From contig NZ_FNQB01000001.1 in assembly GCF_900107455.1 (NCBI RefSeq), forward strand, positions 372,001-436,000: a stretch of DNA of 64,000 nt. The letters run 5' to 3'. The stretch comes from Asanoa ishikariensis (GTDB taxonomy: Bacteria > Actinomycetota > Actinomycetes > Mycobacteriales > Micromonosporaceae). This document shows, one piece after another, positions 1 to 8,134 of this stretch; position 1 is the stretch's first letter; the number at the start of each line of letters is the position of its first letter. Both the position numbers and the translations under genes were made by a program. Under the pieces are notes generated by a model that was not told where the DNA came from, ran no database searches, and worked only from the letters and a program-made list of their open reading frames with translations.

Positions 1-34
1 GGTCATCGCACCCCCGGGTACGGGTGGCTGTTTT

Positions 35-130
35 TGGCGGAGGCGTACGGGAATCGAACCCGCCTGACCCGGATGCCGGGTCACGCCGGTTTTGAAGACC
101 GGGAGGGCCACCAGGCGCCCACTCGCCTCC
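35..130 (-). tRNA. selC: tRNA-Sec (anticodon UCA), selenocysteine tRNA
   Basis: Read on the minus strand it starts GGAGGCG and closes with CGCCTCC, discriminator G and an encoded CCA (positions 37-35). The anticodon loop is CTTCAAA, giving UCA, which reads UGA. The total of 96 nt, with an expanded variable arm (GTGACCCGGCATCCGGGTCA), is what separates tRNA-Sec from ordinary tRNAs of about 75 nt. The T loop TTCGATT is normal. It implies that the genome makes selenoprotein(s); selA, selB and selD are not in this window and may lie to the left of it. Confidence 0.93.
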
Positions 131-319
131 GGCGCGACTATAAGCGACCGGAGATCCCGAGGCACGGCAAACGGCCGGTTGTGAGCACGAGCGGCCCGGG
201 CATGGAACGAGGGTTACCGGGGTGACGGTCGCGTACCCGACTCAATGCGACCTGCCCTGGCAGCAAGATGGGTGTCGATCCGAACCGGACACGGGGAGAT
301 CCTCGAAGGGACCGAGTGG

Positions 320-3300
320 ATGGCAGGCAATGCCGAGCCGGCGAACTACCTGCGGACCGCCGCGGACCTCGGTGAGGTGTCAGGTGTCCCGATCCACGTT
401 CGCGTGACCAGCACCCCTTGGGACCTTGAGACCGACGCGCTGGCGATCTCCGTGGGTGCTTCCGGCTACGGCAGCCTCGGCTCCAGGGTGGTAGCGCAGC
501 TCCCAGAGGCAAGCTGGCCGCAGAACAGGCTGGGGGAGCTGGTCCCGGACGAGCCGACCATTGTGGAGATCCCCCTTGGGAAACGGCAGCTCCGTTGCGT
601 GATCATGACGACTGTGCGGGAACCCTCCCGCGCGCCCTTCGCCGAACGGCCGGCGACGCTGGAGGGGGTCGCCCGCGCTACCGCCTCCTGCGTCCGGATC
701 GCCGGCGATCGCGGTCTGTGGCCGTTGGCTCTCCCACTGCTGGGCGCGGGCTCGATCGGGATGCCGGCGGTCACAGTGGCGGCCGTCATGGCGCAGTCGC
801 TGCGCTCGGCGCTGCGGAGTCGTGCGGCGGACTCGAACCGCGCCAGCGTGGTCCTCTTCTGCCAGACCGCGGCGGACCGGCAGGCGATCGAGATCGCGTG
901 GGGCTACTACGAGATCCTGCGATCGGCGCGCCGGGAGGCGCTGGCCATGGCGTCGGTGCGCGATCGGGCAGCGGCCGCAGATCTCGACGATGTGCGGCTG
1001 CACAGCGCTACCGACCTGGACGAGGAGTCGTTGTGGCGGCCGTGCGCGGCGCAGCTCAACGAGCTGCGCGAGATCGACGCCGACCGGGAGACGCTGCGGC
1101 AACGGCTCATCGGTCCGATCGAGCGCGACGCGGCCGCCGTGCCCCCGGACCGGGCCGCCCGGTTCGAGACCGAGATCGCCGGCACGCTCGATGGCAACAC
1201 GTTGTGGCACGAGCTGACGCGCCGGCGAGAGTCCGCGGCGGGCGTGCTCGAGCGGGCGCTCGTGGACCACACCTTCGTCCCGCTCCTGCGCGGCAGGATC
1301 GACGAACACGAACGGTCGCGCCGCCGGGAGCAGAGCCGAGAAGAGCTGCGGAACACCTACCGGCAGCCTTTGGAACCTGCCACGACCAACCAGCTACGGA
1401 GCGAGTTCTCCATCGAGACGCTGGTGCGGACCGAGCCGTATGACGAGATCACGGCGCTGCTCGAACCCAAACGCTCGCCGCGCCTGAGCCTGGGCGTGGC
1501 CGGACCGCGGGGTTGCGGCAAGAGCACTCTCCTCTCAGCGGCGTACGAAGGCTGGGCAGACCGCGGGATCAGGATCGAAGTGCCAGCGCCCGCGAGCTAC
1601 GTGCCGAGAGAGTTCCTGCTCCACCTCTACGGTCTCGTGTGCAAGGAGACACTGCGCCGCGATCCGATCCTCCGCGACATCGTCGACGAGGATCTGCCCC
1701 GGGGGGCACACGTGCGGTCGGTCAGCGCGCTGACGTTGGTCGCGCTGCCGGCGCTGGTGCTGTTGGCGGGGATCGTGCTGTTGGTCTACGCGGCACCAGG
1801 TCTGGCGACCGTGATCGACCTGCGGATGGCCGCCGCAGGAGCGACAGCCATCGTGGTGGCCGGGATCCCGTTCGCACTGCTCGTCTGGCAGACCCGCCTT
1901 GAACCGAAACCGCCCTCACCCGGCGCGCCGGGGGTTCGCGATCCCCTGTCGGATCTGTACGTCGGCAGCCGTCGGCGCGGGCTGCGCAGGCCGAGCTCGT
2001 GGTTCGTTCTCCTGTGGGTGGTGCTCTCGGGCGCCACCGCGTTGTTGGTGCCACTCCACTTCCTAGCGCCCCACCAGGTGGCCGGCATCGCGCTGATCGC
2101 CGGCGCGGTCTTCACCATGCGGTTGCGATCGCCGCTGTACCCGTCGGCATTTCGCCGCGTTCCGGACGACGAGCGAAGCGCGTCGTCGCTCGAGGCTCAC
2201 GACCTGGGCGGCTACGTCCGGATCGGTCGCTCAGCCGGCGGGCTGACCGGCCTCGCGGCCGCCCGGTGGGTGGCGCTCTTCGCTGGAGCCGCACTTCTCT
2301 GGGGCGTCGTCGGAGTCACCCTGACCGGCTGGTGGATCGCCGGCTCGGCGCTGGCGGCCGGCGGCTGTGCGGCGCTGTTGACCGGCCTGCGGTGGCAGAG
2401 CCGGATCAGTCAGCAGCTCGAGTGTTGGGCCGGCGCCGGCGCGGACCGGAGCAGTCGGCAGGCGCTGCGCGACCTGGCGCGGATCCGCTACCAGACGTCG
2501 GTCGTCTCCGGATGGACGAGCACGCTGAAGCTGGCAGGCGGGTCCTGGTCGCCATTCGGCGTGGATTCCGCCGTCAGCGGGAGCACGACGGAGGCCGACG
2601 CTCCGCTGGGCGTACCGGAGATCATCCACGGCATCAAGAAGCTTCTCCCGGCGCGCGGTGCGGCACTCGTCGTAATCGACGAGCTCGACAAGATCGAGTC
2701 GGTCGAGAAGGCCCGTGAGTTCCTCAACGAGATCAAGGGGGTGCTGGAGGCGCCGAATACCTACTTCGTGATCTCGGTATCTGAAGACGCGATCGCGAGC
2801 TTCGAGCGACGGGGCCTGCCGTTCCGGGACGTCTTCGACAGCGCGTTCGACGAGGTCGTTCATGTGACCTACATGAACGCCGAACAGGCCCGGAGCCTGC
2901 TGGCCGAGCGCGACGTCGTCGTGCCGCCGGCGTACGGCGCGCTGGCCTTCTGCCTGTCTGGTGGTCTGCCGCGCGATCTCATCCGGGCGATGGACCGCAT
3001 CGCGTCGTCGGTGCGGGCGGACGCGACGCCGATCCCGCTCGCCGACGTGGTGCATCAAGTCGTCCATCGCGACCTCGTTGCGAAGGTCGGTGCCGTCACG
3101 TCCGCGATCAAGACCATTCTCATCGAGCCCGACGTCTCGCGGTTGCTGCGGATCTTCCAGGAGCTGGACCGGTGCGTTCCCGGCGCGTCGGCGGGCGGTG
3201 CCTGTTTCCTCCGCGACGACTGGCTGGCCGGCGTCGGCATGTTGGAGCCGATACTCGAGCCGGCCGCGCCGGACCAGGCCAAGCGAAGCGAGCTGTTGCG

Positions 3301-3634
3301 GCTGTCAGCCGAACTGCTGGGCTATTTCTACTACTGCCGCACCCTGGTCGAGTTGTTCCGCGTCAAGGCGGACCCCGAGGTCGACCAGTTGATCGAAGCG
3401 GAGACCAGGGACCACGGCCAGGCCCTCGACGACCTGGTCCACGCCCGCCAGACGTTCGCGGTCAACCCGTTCCTCGCCTGGCAACAGCTGAGCGCCGTCC
3501 GCACGTCGCTGGGGCTGGACGTGCACGCCCTTCCGGCCGCGATGACGGTCACGCGCGCGCCGGCGGCGCCTTCAACCACGCCTCCACCCCGCGCGGTCAG
3601 CAGGTCAACGCGACGTAGGGGATCCGGACCATGA
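320..3634 (+). CDS. Macro-like domain fused to KAP-type P-loop NTPase with six transmembrane helices
   Basis: About 1,104 residues from ATG 320, which has GAAGGG 9 nt upstream; an ATG at 245 is also in frame but lacks a ribosome site. Residues about 20-190 resemble a macro (ADP-ribose-binding) domain: an ALAISVGASGYGSLG stretch and a later LPLLGAGSIGMP loop. A charged helical linker follows. Walker A is GPRGCGKST (about residue 395) and Walker B is AALVVIDELDKI (about 785). Between them lie six hydrophobic helices (about 465-690). Membrane helices between Walker A and B are the hallmark of KAP NTPases, a family that includes phage exclusion protein PifA. Function here is unknown; a membrane-anchored conflict or signalling NTPase is the inference. 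No partner gene is adjacent, and it sits between tRNA genes. Confidence 0.75.
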   Translation: MAGNAEPANYLRTAADLGEVSGVPIHVRVTSTPWDLETDALAISVGASGYGSLGSRVVAQLPEASWPQNRLGELVPDEPTIVEIPLGKRQLRCVIMTTVREPSRAPFAERPATLEGVARATASCVRIAGDRGLWPLALPLLGAGSIGMPAVTVAAVMAQSLRSALRSRAADSNRASVVLFCQTAADRQAIEIAWGYYEILRSARREALAMASVRDRAAAADLDDVRLHSATDLDEESLWRPCAAQLNELREIDADRETLRQRLIGPIERDAAAVPPDRAARFETEIAGTLDGNTLWHELTRRRESAAGVLERALVDHTFVPLLRGRIDEHERSRRREQSREELRNTYRQPLEPATTNQLRSEFSIETLVRTEPYDEITALLEPKRSPRLSLGVAGPRGCGKSTLLSAAYEGWADRGIRIEVPAPASYVPREFLLHLYGLVCKETLRRDPILRDIVDEDLPRGAHVRSVSALTLVALPALVLLAGIVLLVYAAPGLATVIDLRMAAAGATAIVVAGIPFALLVWQTRLEPKPPSPGAPGVRDPLSDLYVGSRRRGLRRPSSWFVLLWVVLSGATALLVPLHFLAPHQVAGIALIAGAVFTMRLRSPLYPSAFRRVPDDERSASSLEAHDLGGYVRIGRSAGGLTGLAAARWVALFAGAALLWGVVGVTLTGWWIAGSALAAGGCAALLTGLRWQSRISQQLECWAGAGADRSSRQALRDLARIRYQTSVVSGWTSTLKLAGGSWSPFGVDSAVSGSTTEADAPLGVPEIIHGIKKLLPARGAALVVIDELDKIESVEKAREFLNEIKGVLEAPNTYFVISVSEDAIASFERRGLPFRDVFDSAFDEVVHVTYMNAEQARSLLAERDVVVPPAYGALAFCLSGGLPRDLIRAMDRIASSVRADATPIPLADVVHQVVHRDLVAKVGAVTSAIKTILIEPDVSRLLRIFQELDRCVPGASAGGACFLRDDWLAGVGMLEPILEPAAPDQAKRSELLRLSAELLGYFYYCRTLVELFRVKADPEVDQLIEAETRDHGQALDDLVHARQTFAVNPFLAWQQLSAVRTSLGLDVHALPAAMTVTRAPAAPSTTPPPRAVSRSTRRRGSGP

Positions 3635-3681
3635 TCGGCTGGCCGCGGCAAATGGATCTCCAGGCCGGCTGCTGAGCCGCA

Positions 3682-3705
3682 GAAAGCAAAACGCCCACCG
3701 GCGTT
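3682..3705 (-). terminator. Rho-independent terminator of the tRNA Glu-Asp-Phe cluster
   Basis: On the minus strand AACGCC-GGTG-GGCGTT forms a 6-bp stem followed by the T-rich run TTGCTTT. It lies about 40 bp after the 3' end of tRNA-Phe and is oriented to end the tRNA transcript. Confidence 0.6.
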
Positions 3706-3745
3706 TCCGCTGGTGAGCGCTGCAATAGCCCGGCGAAAGGCTATG

Positions 3746-3819
3746 TGGCCAGGGGCGGGGTCGAACCGCCGACCTTCCGATTTTCAGTCGGACGCTCGTA
3801 CCAACTGAGCTACCTGGCC
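3746..3819 (-). tRNA. tRNA-Phe (GAA)
   Basis: The minus-strand acceptor GGCCAGG pairs with CCTGGCC, with discriminator A. The anticodon loop CTGAAAA gives GAA (Phe) and the T loop is TTCGACC. It is 74 nt with no encoded CCA, and is the last of three tRNAs in the order Glu-Asp-Phe, a common actinobacterial cluster. Confidence 0.95.
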
Positions 3820-3832
3820 GTGGCACTAAACG

Positions 3833-3906
3833 CGGTCCTGACGGGACTTGAACCCGCGACCTCCGCCTTGACAGGGCGGCGAGCACTCCAACTGCTCCAC
3901 AGGACC
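3833..3906 (-). tRNA. tRNA-Asp (GUC)
   Basis: The minus-strand acceptor GGTCCTG pairs with CAGGACC, with discriminator G. The anticodon loop CTGTCAA gives GTC (Asp). It is 74 nt and lies 13 bp from tRNA-Phe and about 39 bp from tRNA-Glu. Confidence 0.95.
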
Positions 3907-3945
3907 TTGCTCCTTGCGCCCCGGCCGAAGCCGGGGGTCTTGCCG

Positions 3946-4018
3946 TGCCCCCAACGGGATTCGAACCCGTGCTACCGCCTTGAAAGGGCGGCGTCCTGGG
4001 CCGCTAGACGATGAGGGC
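3946..4018 (-). tRNA. tRNA-Glu (UUC)
   Basis: The minus-strand acceptor GCCCTCA pairs with TGGGGGC (one G-T pair). The anticodon loop CTTTCAA gives TTC (Glu), and the T loop is TTCGAAT. It is 73 nt and the first gene of the minus-strand Glu-Asp-Phe cluster. Confidence 0.95.
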
Positions 4019-4171
4019 GGCCCCGCAATCATCGCACATGTGGATCCAGGCGCGAATCTGCGGCAGTGCTCCCATCCGGCGCCGCCGGAGGCTTCGAAAG
4101 CATACGCGATCCCGTACTCCCTCTCCAAACCGGCACCTCCGGTACCGCAAAACGGCACAAACCCCACCGGC

Positions 4172-4984
4172 TCAGCGCAGCGGAGCGATGCCGAAGCGGC
4201 CTTTCAAGTTTTTGATCACGTTTGGGCACGCGGAGAGGGTGCCCTTTCGGTCGCCGCCACCGTCGTGCATCAGGATGATCGAGCCGGATCGGGCGCCGCC
4301 GATCACCCGGGACCTGATCAGTTTCGCGTCCTTGGTGTCCCAGTCGCGGGGGTCGACGTCCCAGTCCAGCGGCAGCATGCCGAGCGAGCGGGCGACCTTG
4401 ACCGCGTTGGCGGTCCACTTGCCGCCGGGGTGCCGGAAGTAGCCGATCTTCACGCCCGGTACCGCCTTGCGGATCTCTCGGTTGGTCTTCTCGAGGTTGG
4501 CCTTGATCACTGCTGGCTTCTTGGTGCCCAGGTCGAGCTCGTGGTGCCAGGTGTGGTTACACAGCGTGTGTCCTTCGCGGACGATCCGCCGCACGAGCTC
4601 GGGATATTTCCTCACCTCGGTGCCGACCAGGCAGAAGGTGGCCTTCACGTGGGCCGCCTTGAGCTGGTCGAGCACCTTCGGTGTCCACACTGGATGCGGG
4701 CCGTCGTCGAACGTCAGCGCCACGGTCTTGCGGCCGGTCAGTTTCAGGCTGCCGAAGGGTCCGCTGCCCGCACGCTTCGCCGTCGGTGGTTTCGGCGCCG
4801 CGACCTGCGTCGGCGGGGCCGACGGCTCCGCGGACGGCGGCGGCGACGCCTTCGGTGACGTGGGACTGGCCGGCACGGTGGTCCGCTGGTTGGCCAGCAC
4901 CGCCGACCGGTTGGTCACCCAGCGCGAACCCACCAGCAGCGTGAGGACGACCAACGCGGTAGCGACCGCGAGGCGTCTCGTCAT
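4172..4984 (-). CDS. Secreted or membrane-anchored polysaccharide deacetylase (NodB, CE4)
   Basis: 270 residues from ATG 4984, chosen because GGGAG lies about 8 nt upstream; an in-frame start at 5056 would bury the signal sequence. An N-terminal hydrophobic segment (about 5-20) is followed by a Pro/Ala/Ser linker to residue 75, then a NodB domain. CE4 motifs are visible: TFDDGPHP (catalytic Asp93, metal Asp94), HTWHH (His144 and His148, metal), RHPGG (184-188) and LMHDGGG (His240). Members remove acetyl groups from chitin, peptidoglycan or xylan at the cell surface. The substrate cannot be told from sequence. The gene stands alone. Confidence 0.9.
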   Translation of the reverse strand: MTRRLAVATALVVLTLLVGSRWVTNRSAVLANQRTTVPASPTSPKASPPPSAEPSAPPTQVAAPKPPTAKRAGSGPFGSLKLTGRKTVALTFDDGPHPVWTPKVLDQLKAAHVKATFCLVGTEVRKYPELVRRIVREGHTLCNHTWHHELDLGTKKPAVIKANLEKTNREIRKAVPGVKIGYFRHPGGKWTANAVKVARSLGMLPLDWDVDPRDWDTKDAKLIRSRVIGGARSGSIILMHDGGGDRKGTLSACPNVIKNLKGRFGIAPLR

Positions 4985-5118
4985 CGTCGACTCCCGGGGC
5001 GGGAGCGGGGGCGTGCTCCCAAGGGGCGCCGGCGCGAGCCGGCGGGGACGGGACACACGCTAGCGGAACCAGGCCAGGTATTTCGACTACCTCATGCTCA
5101 ATCGTGTCGATCTCCGGG

Positions 5119-6039
5119 CTAGATCGCTGTTCCGCTCCACGATTGAGTGAGCCGCAATGCCTCGCCGAGGCTGGTCGGTGCGACCACCCCGGTGGGCAGC
5201 GAGTCGCCCAGCCAACCCGGACCACCCGCGAGGATCAGCACCGGCCGTCGCGGTGCCTCCTGCAAGGCCACGAGCTGGGCCAGGTGAGCGGTCTCCGGCA
5301 CGTGCGACCACAGCATGACCACATCGGGACCGGTACGTTCGACCGTGTCGCTCAGCGCTCCCGGTGGCACCCGAGCGCCCAGCAGCCGGCACGAGATGCC
5401 GTCGGCGGCGAGCGCCGCGGCCAGCGCCTCCAAGGGCAGGCTGTGCTGCTCCTCGTCGGTGCACGCGAGCAGGATCCGTGGCGGTTGGCCGCCGCGTGGG
5501 CGGGGCACGGCGGCGAACACCTCGGTTGCCGTGCGGGAGAACAGGTGCTCGACCTCGATCAGCCGTTTCGTCGCCATGTGTCGCTCGCCGATGCCGGCCA
5601 GCACCGGGCGCAGCACCAGGTCCCAGGTGGACACGACACCGAGCTCGGTGACCGCCCGGGCCATGATCTCGTGCATCGCGCCGACGTCGAGCCGGATCGC
5701 GGCCCGGGCCAGGCCGCGCGCGGTCGGCCCGGCGCGACCGACGGGGATGGCGAAGCCACCACCGGAGCGGGCGGGCGTCGGGGCCGGCGCCGATTCGGAC
5801 GGTGGCACGTCCGGCGCGTAGCGCGCCCAGCGGGCCGCCTCGGCCGGCGCGATGCCCTCGGCGGTGAGCCGGCGCATCACCTCCAGCCGGGACAGGTCCT
5901 CGGCCGTGTAGCGCCGGTGGTGGCCGGGCACATGGCGACTCGGCCCCAGCCCGTAGCGCTGGTGCCAGGTGCGCAGCGTGGTGACGGCGACCCCGAGGCG
6001 ACGCGCGACGGCCCCGGCGCTCAGCGCCTCATCGGCCAC
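5119..6039 (-). CDS. MerR-family regulator with cobalamin-binding domain (CarH/LitR type)
   Basis: 306 residues, GTG start, overlapping the idi stop by about 11 bp, so it is the last gene of a crtE-crtI-idi transcript. A MerR helix-turn-helix occupies residues 5-75, then an Ala/Pro linker, a four-helix segment and a B12-binding fold (about 185-300). CarH/LitR proteins use adenosylcobalamin as a light sensor and derepress carotenoid genes, which fits the neighbours. Compared with the CarH signature Trp-x9-Glu-His, this protein has His154-x9-Glu164-His165; the B12 lower-ligand His appears kept as His199 in EEQHSLP. The changed Trp makes photochemistry uncertain. Likely target: the crtE/crtB spacer. 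Confidence 0.82.
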   Translation of the reverse strand: MADEALSAGAVARRLGVAVTTLRTWHQRYGLGPSRHVPGHHRRYTAEDLSRLEVMRRLTAEGIAPAEAARWARYAPDVPPSESAPAPTPARSGGGFAIPVGRAGPTARGLARAAIRLDVGAMHEIMARAVTELGVVSTWDLVLRPVLAGIGERHMATKRLIEVEHLFSRTATEVFAAVPRPRGGQPPRILLACTDEEQHSLPLEALAAALAADGISCRLLGARVPPGALSDTVERTGPDVVMLWSHVPETAHLAQLVALQEAPRRPVLILAGGPGWLGDSLPTGVVAPTSLGEALRLTQSWSGTAI

Positions 6040-6637
6040 CTGACCGCTCCGCCGTGTCGCTGTCGGCGTCGGCCGGGCCCGCGGCGGCGCCGACCGAGCC
6101 GGAGATCGCGGCGACCTGGTTGATCACCCCCGCGAGCCAGGGCGAGTAGAGCGTCGGCTCCGCCCGGATCGACTTCGGCAGCACGTCGGGGTCGACCCAG
6201 GCCAGCTCCGCGACCTCGTCGGGATCGGGCAGCAGGGGCTCGTCGCCGGTCACCCGGCCGAGCAGCACGTGGTCGTACTCCCATTCGACCCGGCCGGTCG
6301 CCGGGTCCTCGGCGTAGTAGACGTAGACGCCCAGCTCGGACAGCGCCACCGGCGCGGCGCCGAGCTCCTCCTTGAGCCGCCGGTTGGCGGAGACCGCCAG
6401 CTCCTCGCCCGGTGCCGGGTGGCCGCAGCAGGTGTTGGCCCAGCGCAGCGGGAAGCGGGTCTTCACCGCGGCCCGGCGTTGCAGCAGCACCCGTCCGGCG
6501 GGGTCCATCAACACCACCGAGAACGCCCGGTGCAGCCGCGCGGGCCGCTGGTGTGCGACCTCGACGGTCTCGCTGCCGATCGGCAGGCCGTCGTCGTCGA
6601 CGAGCTCGACGAGGTGTCGTTCGCGAGAGTCGGTCAT
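6029..6637 (-). CDS. idi: Isopentenyl-diphosphate delta-isomerase, type I
   Basis: 202 residues from ATG 6637, which forms an ATGA overlap with the crtI stop; the open frame continues far upstream but that part is a shadow of crtI. It interconverts IPP and DMAPP, feeding geranylgeranyl diphosphate synthesis. A Nudix-like fold is seen with the NTCCGHP motif carrying the catalytic Cys, followed by GEELAVSANRRLKEELG and EWEYDHVLLG, where the metal and catalytic Glu residues lie. Position inside the crt operon indicates dedicated precursor supply for carotenoids. Confidence 0.92.
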   Translation of the reverse strand: MTDSRERHLVELVDDDGLPIGSETVEVAHQRPARLHRAFSVVLMDPAGRVLLQRRAAVKTRFPLRWANTCCGHPAPGEELAVSANRRLKEELGAAPVALSELGVYVYYAEDPATGRVEWEYDHVLLGRVTGDEPLLPDPDEVAELAWVDPDVLPKSIRAEPTLYSPWLAGVINQVAAISGSVGAAAGPADADSDTAERSGGR

Positions 6638-8112
6638 GTGAGTCCTCCGACGATCCGGGAAGCGGCGAGCTTGCCGGAGATGAGCACCATGGGCACACCG
6701 ACACCGGGCTGGGTCCCGGAACCGACGAACACCACATTGGACAATGAGCGGTGCAGGTTGCCCGGGCGGAACGGCCCGGTCTGGAACAGGCTGTGCGCGG
6801 CGGCGAACGGTGTGCCCGCGGCCATTCCGGCGGCGGCCCAGTCGGCGGGCGTAACCACGTGGGACACCTCGACTCCGGCGGAGAAGCCGCGGTAGCCCCG
6901 CTGTTCCAGGGTAGTCATCAGCTCGTCGGCATAGCGCCGGCCGAGCGGGCCGCGCCAGTCGAGCGGCGCCCGGTCGAGGTTCGGCACCGGCGCGAGGACG
7001 TAGTAGCTGTGCCGGCCGGCCGGGGCGACCGAGGGTTCGGTCCGGCTCGGGTTGGTGACCAGCAGGGACGGGTCGGACATCAGCTCGCCGCGGTCGATGA
7101 TCTCGGCGAACGTACGCCGCCACGCCTTGCCGAAGTGGATGTTGTGGTGCGCGATCTTCTCGTACCCCTGGCTCGACCCGATGTGCAGGACCACCGCGGA
7201 GGGCGAGTAGCGCATCGGTCGCCTGGGTTCGCCCAGCAGCGTCTCGGAGGCGATCGGCAGGTCCGGGTTGAGCACCACGACGTCGGCCGGGATCCGCTCG
7301 CCGGTGGCGGTGTGCACCGCGACCGCGCGACCACCGGCGGTCTCGACGCGGGTCACCGTGGTGTCGTAGCGAATCTGCACGCCGTGCTTCTCGGCGGCGC
7401 CGGCCAGCGCGCGCGGCAGGGCGTGGATGCCCCCGCGCGGATAGAACACCCCGGCCACCGAGTCCAGGTACGCGATCACCGCGTAGATGGCCAGCGCGTC
7501 GTGCGGCGCGAGCCCGGCGTACATCGCCTGGAACGAGAAGATCCGGCGGGTACGCGGGTCGCGGAAGAACTGGTCGACCTTGGTCTGCAGGCGGCGGAAC
7601 GCGCCGGTGGCGAACAGCCGCAGCAGGTTGCCGGTGAGCAGGTCGGTCGGCGCGTCGAAGTTGCGGGCGATGAAGTCGTCGCGCTCGAGCTTCCAGAGCT
7701 GCTGGGCGAAGTCGACGAAGCGCAGGTAGCCGTCGGCCTCGCGGGGCCCGCACACGCGGGAGATCTCGGCCGCCATCCGCGCGGTGTCGGTGATGACGTC
7801 GAGCGTCGAGCCGTCGGGGTAGTGCGCCCGGTAGGCCGGGTCGAGCGGGACGAGGTCGAGCCAGTCGCCGAGCTCCTCGCCGACCGCGGCCAGCGCCTCG
7901 GCGATCAGGTCGGGCATGGTCAGCACGGTCGGCCCGGTGTCGAACTCGTAGCCGTCGAGGCTGAGCCGGCCGGCCCGGCCGCCCGGGACCGCCTCGCGCT
8001 CGACGATCGTGACCTGTCGGCCCGCGCCGGCCAGGTGCAGGGCCGCGGCGAGCCCGCCGAGGCCCGCGCCGACCACGACCACGCGGTCGGTGGGTCCGGT
8101 CACAGTTCGCAC
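6634..8112 (-). CDS. crtI: Phytoene desaturase, FAD-dependent
   Basis: About 492 residues. GTG 8112 is preferred because AGGAGG ends 5 nt upstream; the in-frame GTG 8118 overlaps that site. The N-terminal dinucleotide fold reads VVVGAGLGGLAAALHLAG, followed by GGRAGRLSLDGYEFDTGPTV, typical of CrtI. The C-terminal FAD signature is GSGTQPGVGVPMVLISGKLAA. It desaturates phytoene toward lycopene at the membrane surface. It lies 22 bp after crtE and overlaps idi by 4 bp (ATGA), showing translational coupling. Confidence 0.94.
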   Translation of the reverse strand: MRTVTGPTDRVVVVGAGLGGLAAALHLAGAGRQVTIVEREAVPGGRAGRLSLDGYEFDTGPTVLTMPDLIAEALAAVGEELGDWLDLVPLDPAYRAHYPDGSTLDVITDTARMAAEISRVCGPREADGYLRFVDFAQQLWKLERDDFIARNFDAPTDLLTGNLLRLFATGAFRRLQTKVDQFFRDPRTRRIFSFQAMYAGLAPHDALAIYAVIAYLDSVAGVFYPRGGIHALPRALAGAAEKHGVQIRYDTTVTRVETAGGRAVAVHTATGERIPADVVVLNPDLPIASETLLGEPRRPMRYSPSAVVLHIGSSQGYEKIAHHNIHFGKAWRRTFAEIIDRGELMSDPSLLVTNPSRTEPSVAPAGRHSYYVLAPVPNLDRAPLDWRGPLGRRYADELMTTLEQRGYRGFSAGVEVSHVVTPADWAAAGMAAGTPFAAAHSLFQTGPFRPGNLHRSLSNVVFVGSGTQPGVGVPMVLISGKLAASRIVGGLT

Positions 8113-8134
8113 GCGCACCTCCTGAAGTTAGGCG

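Noticed and set aside
35-130. UCA tRNA as an opal suppressor of ordinary type
   Set aside because: The 96-nt length and extended variable arm fit tRNA-Sec, not a mutated tRNA-Trp or tRNA-Ser.
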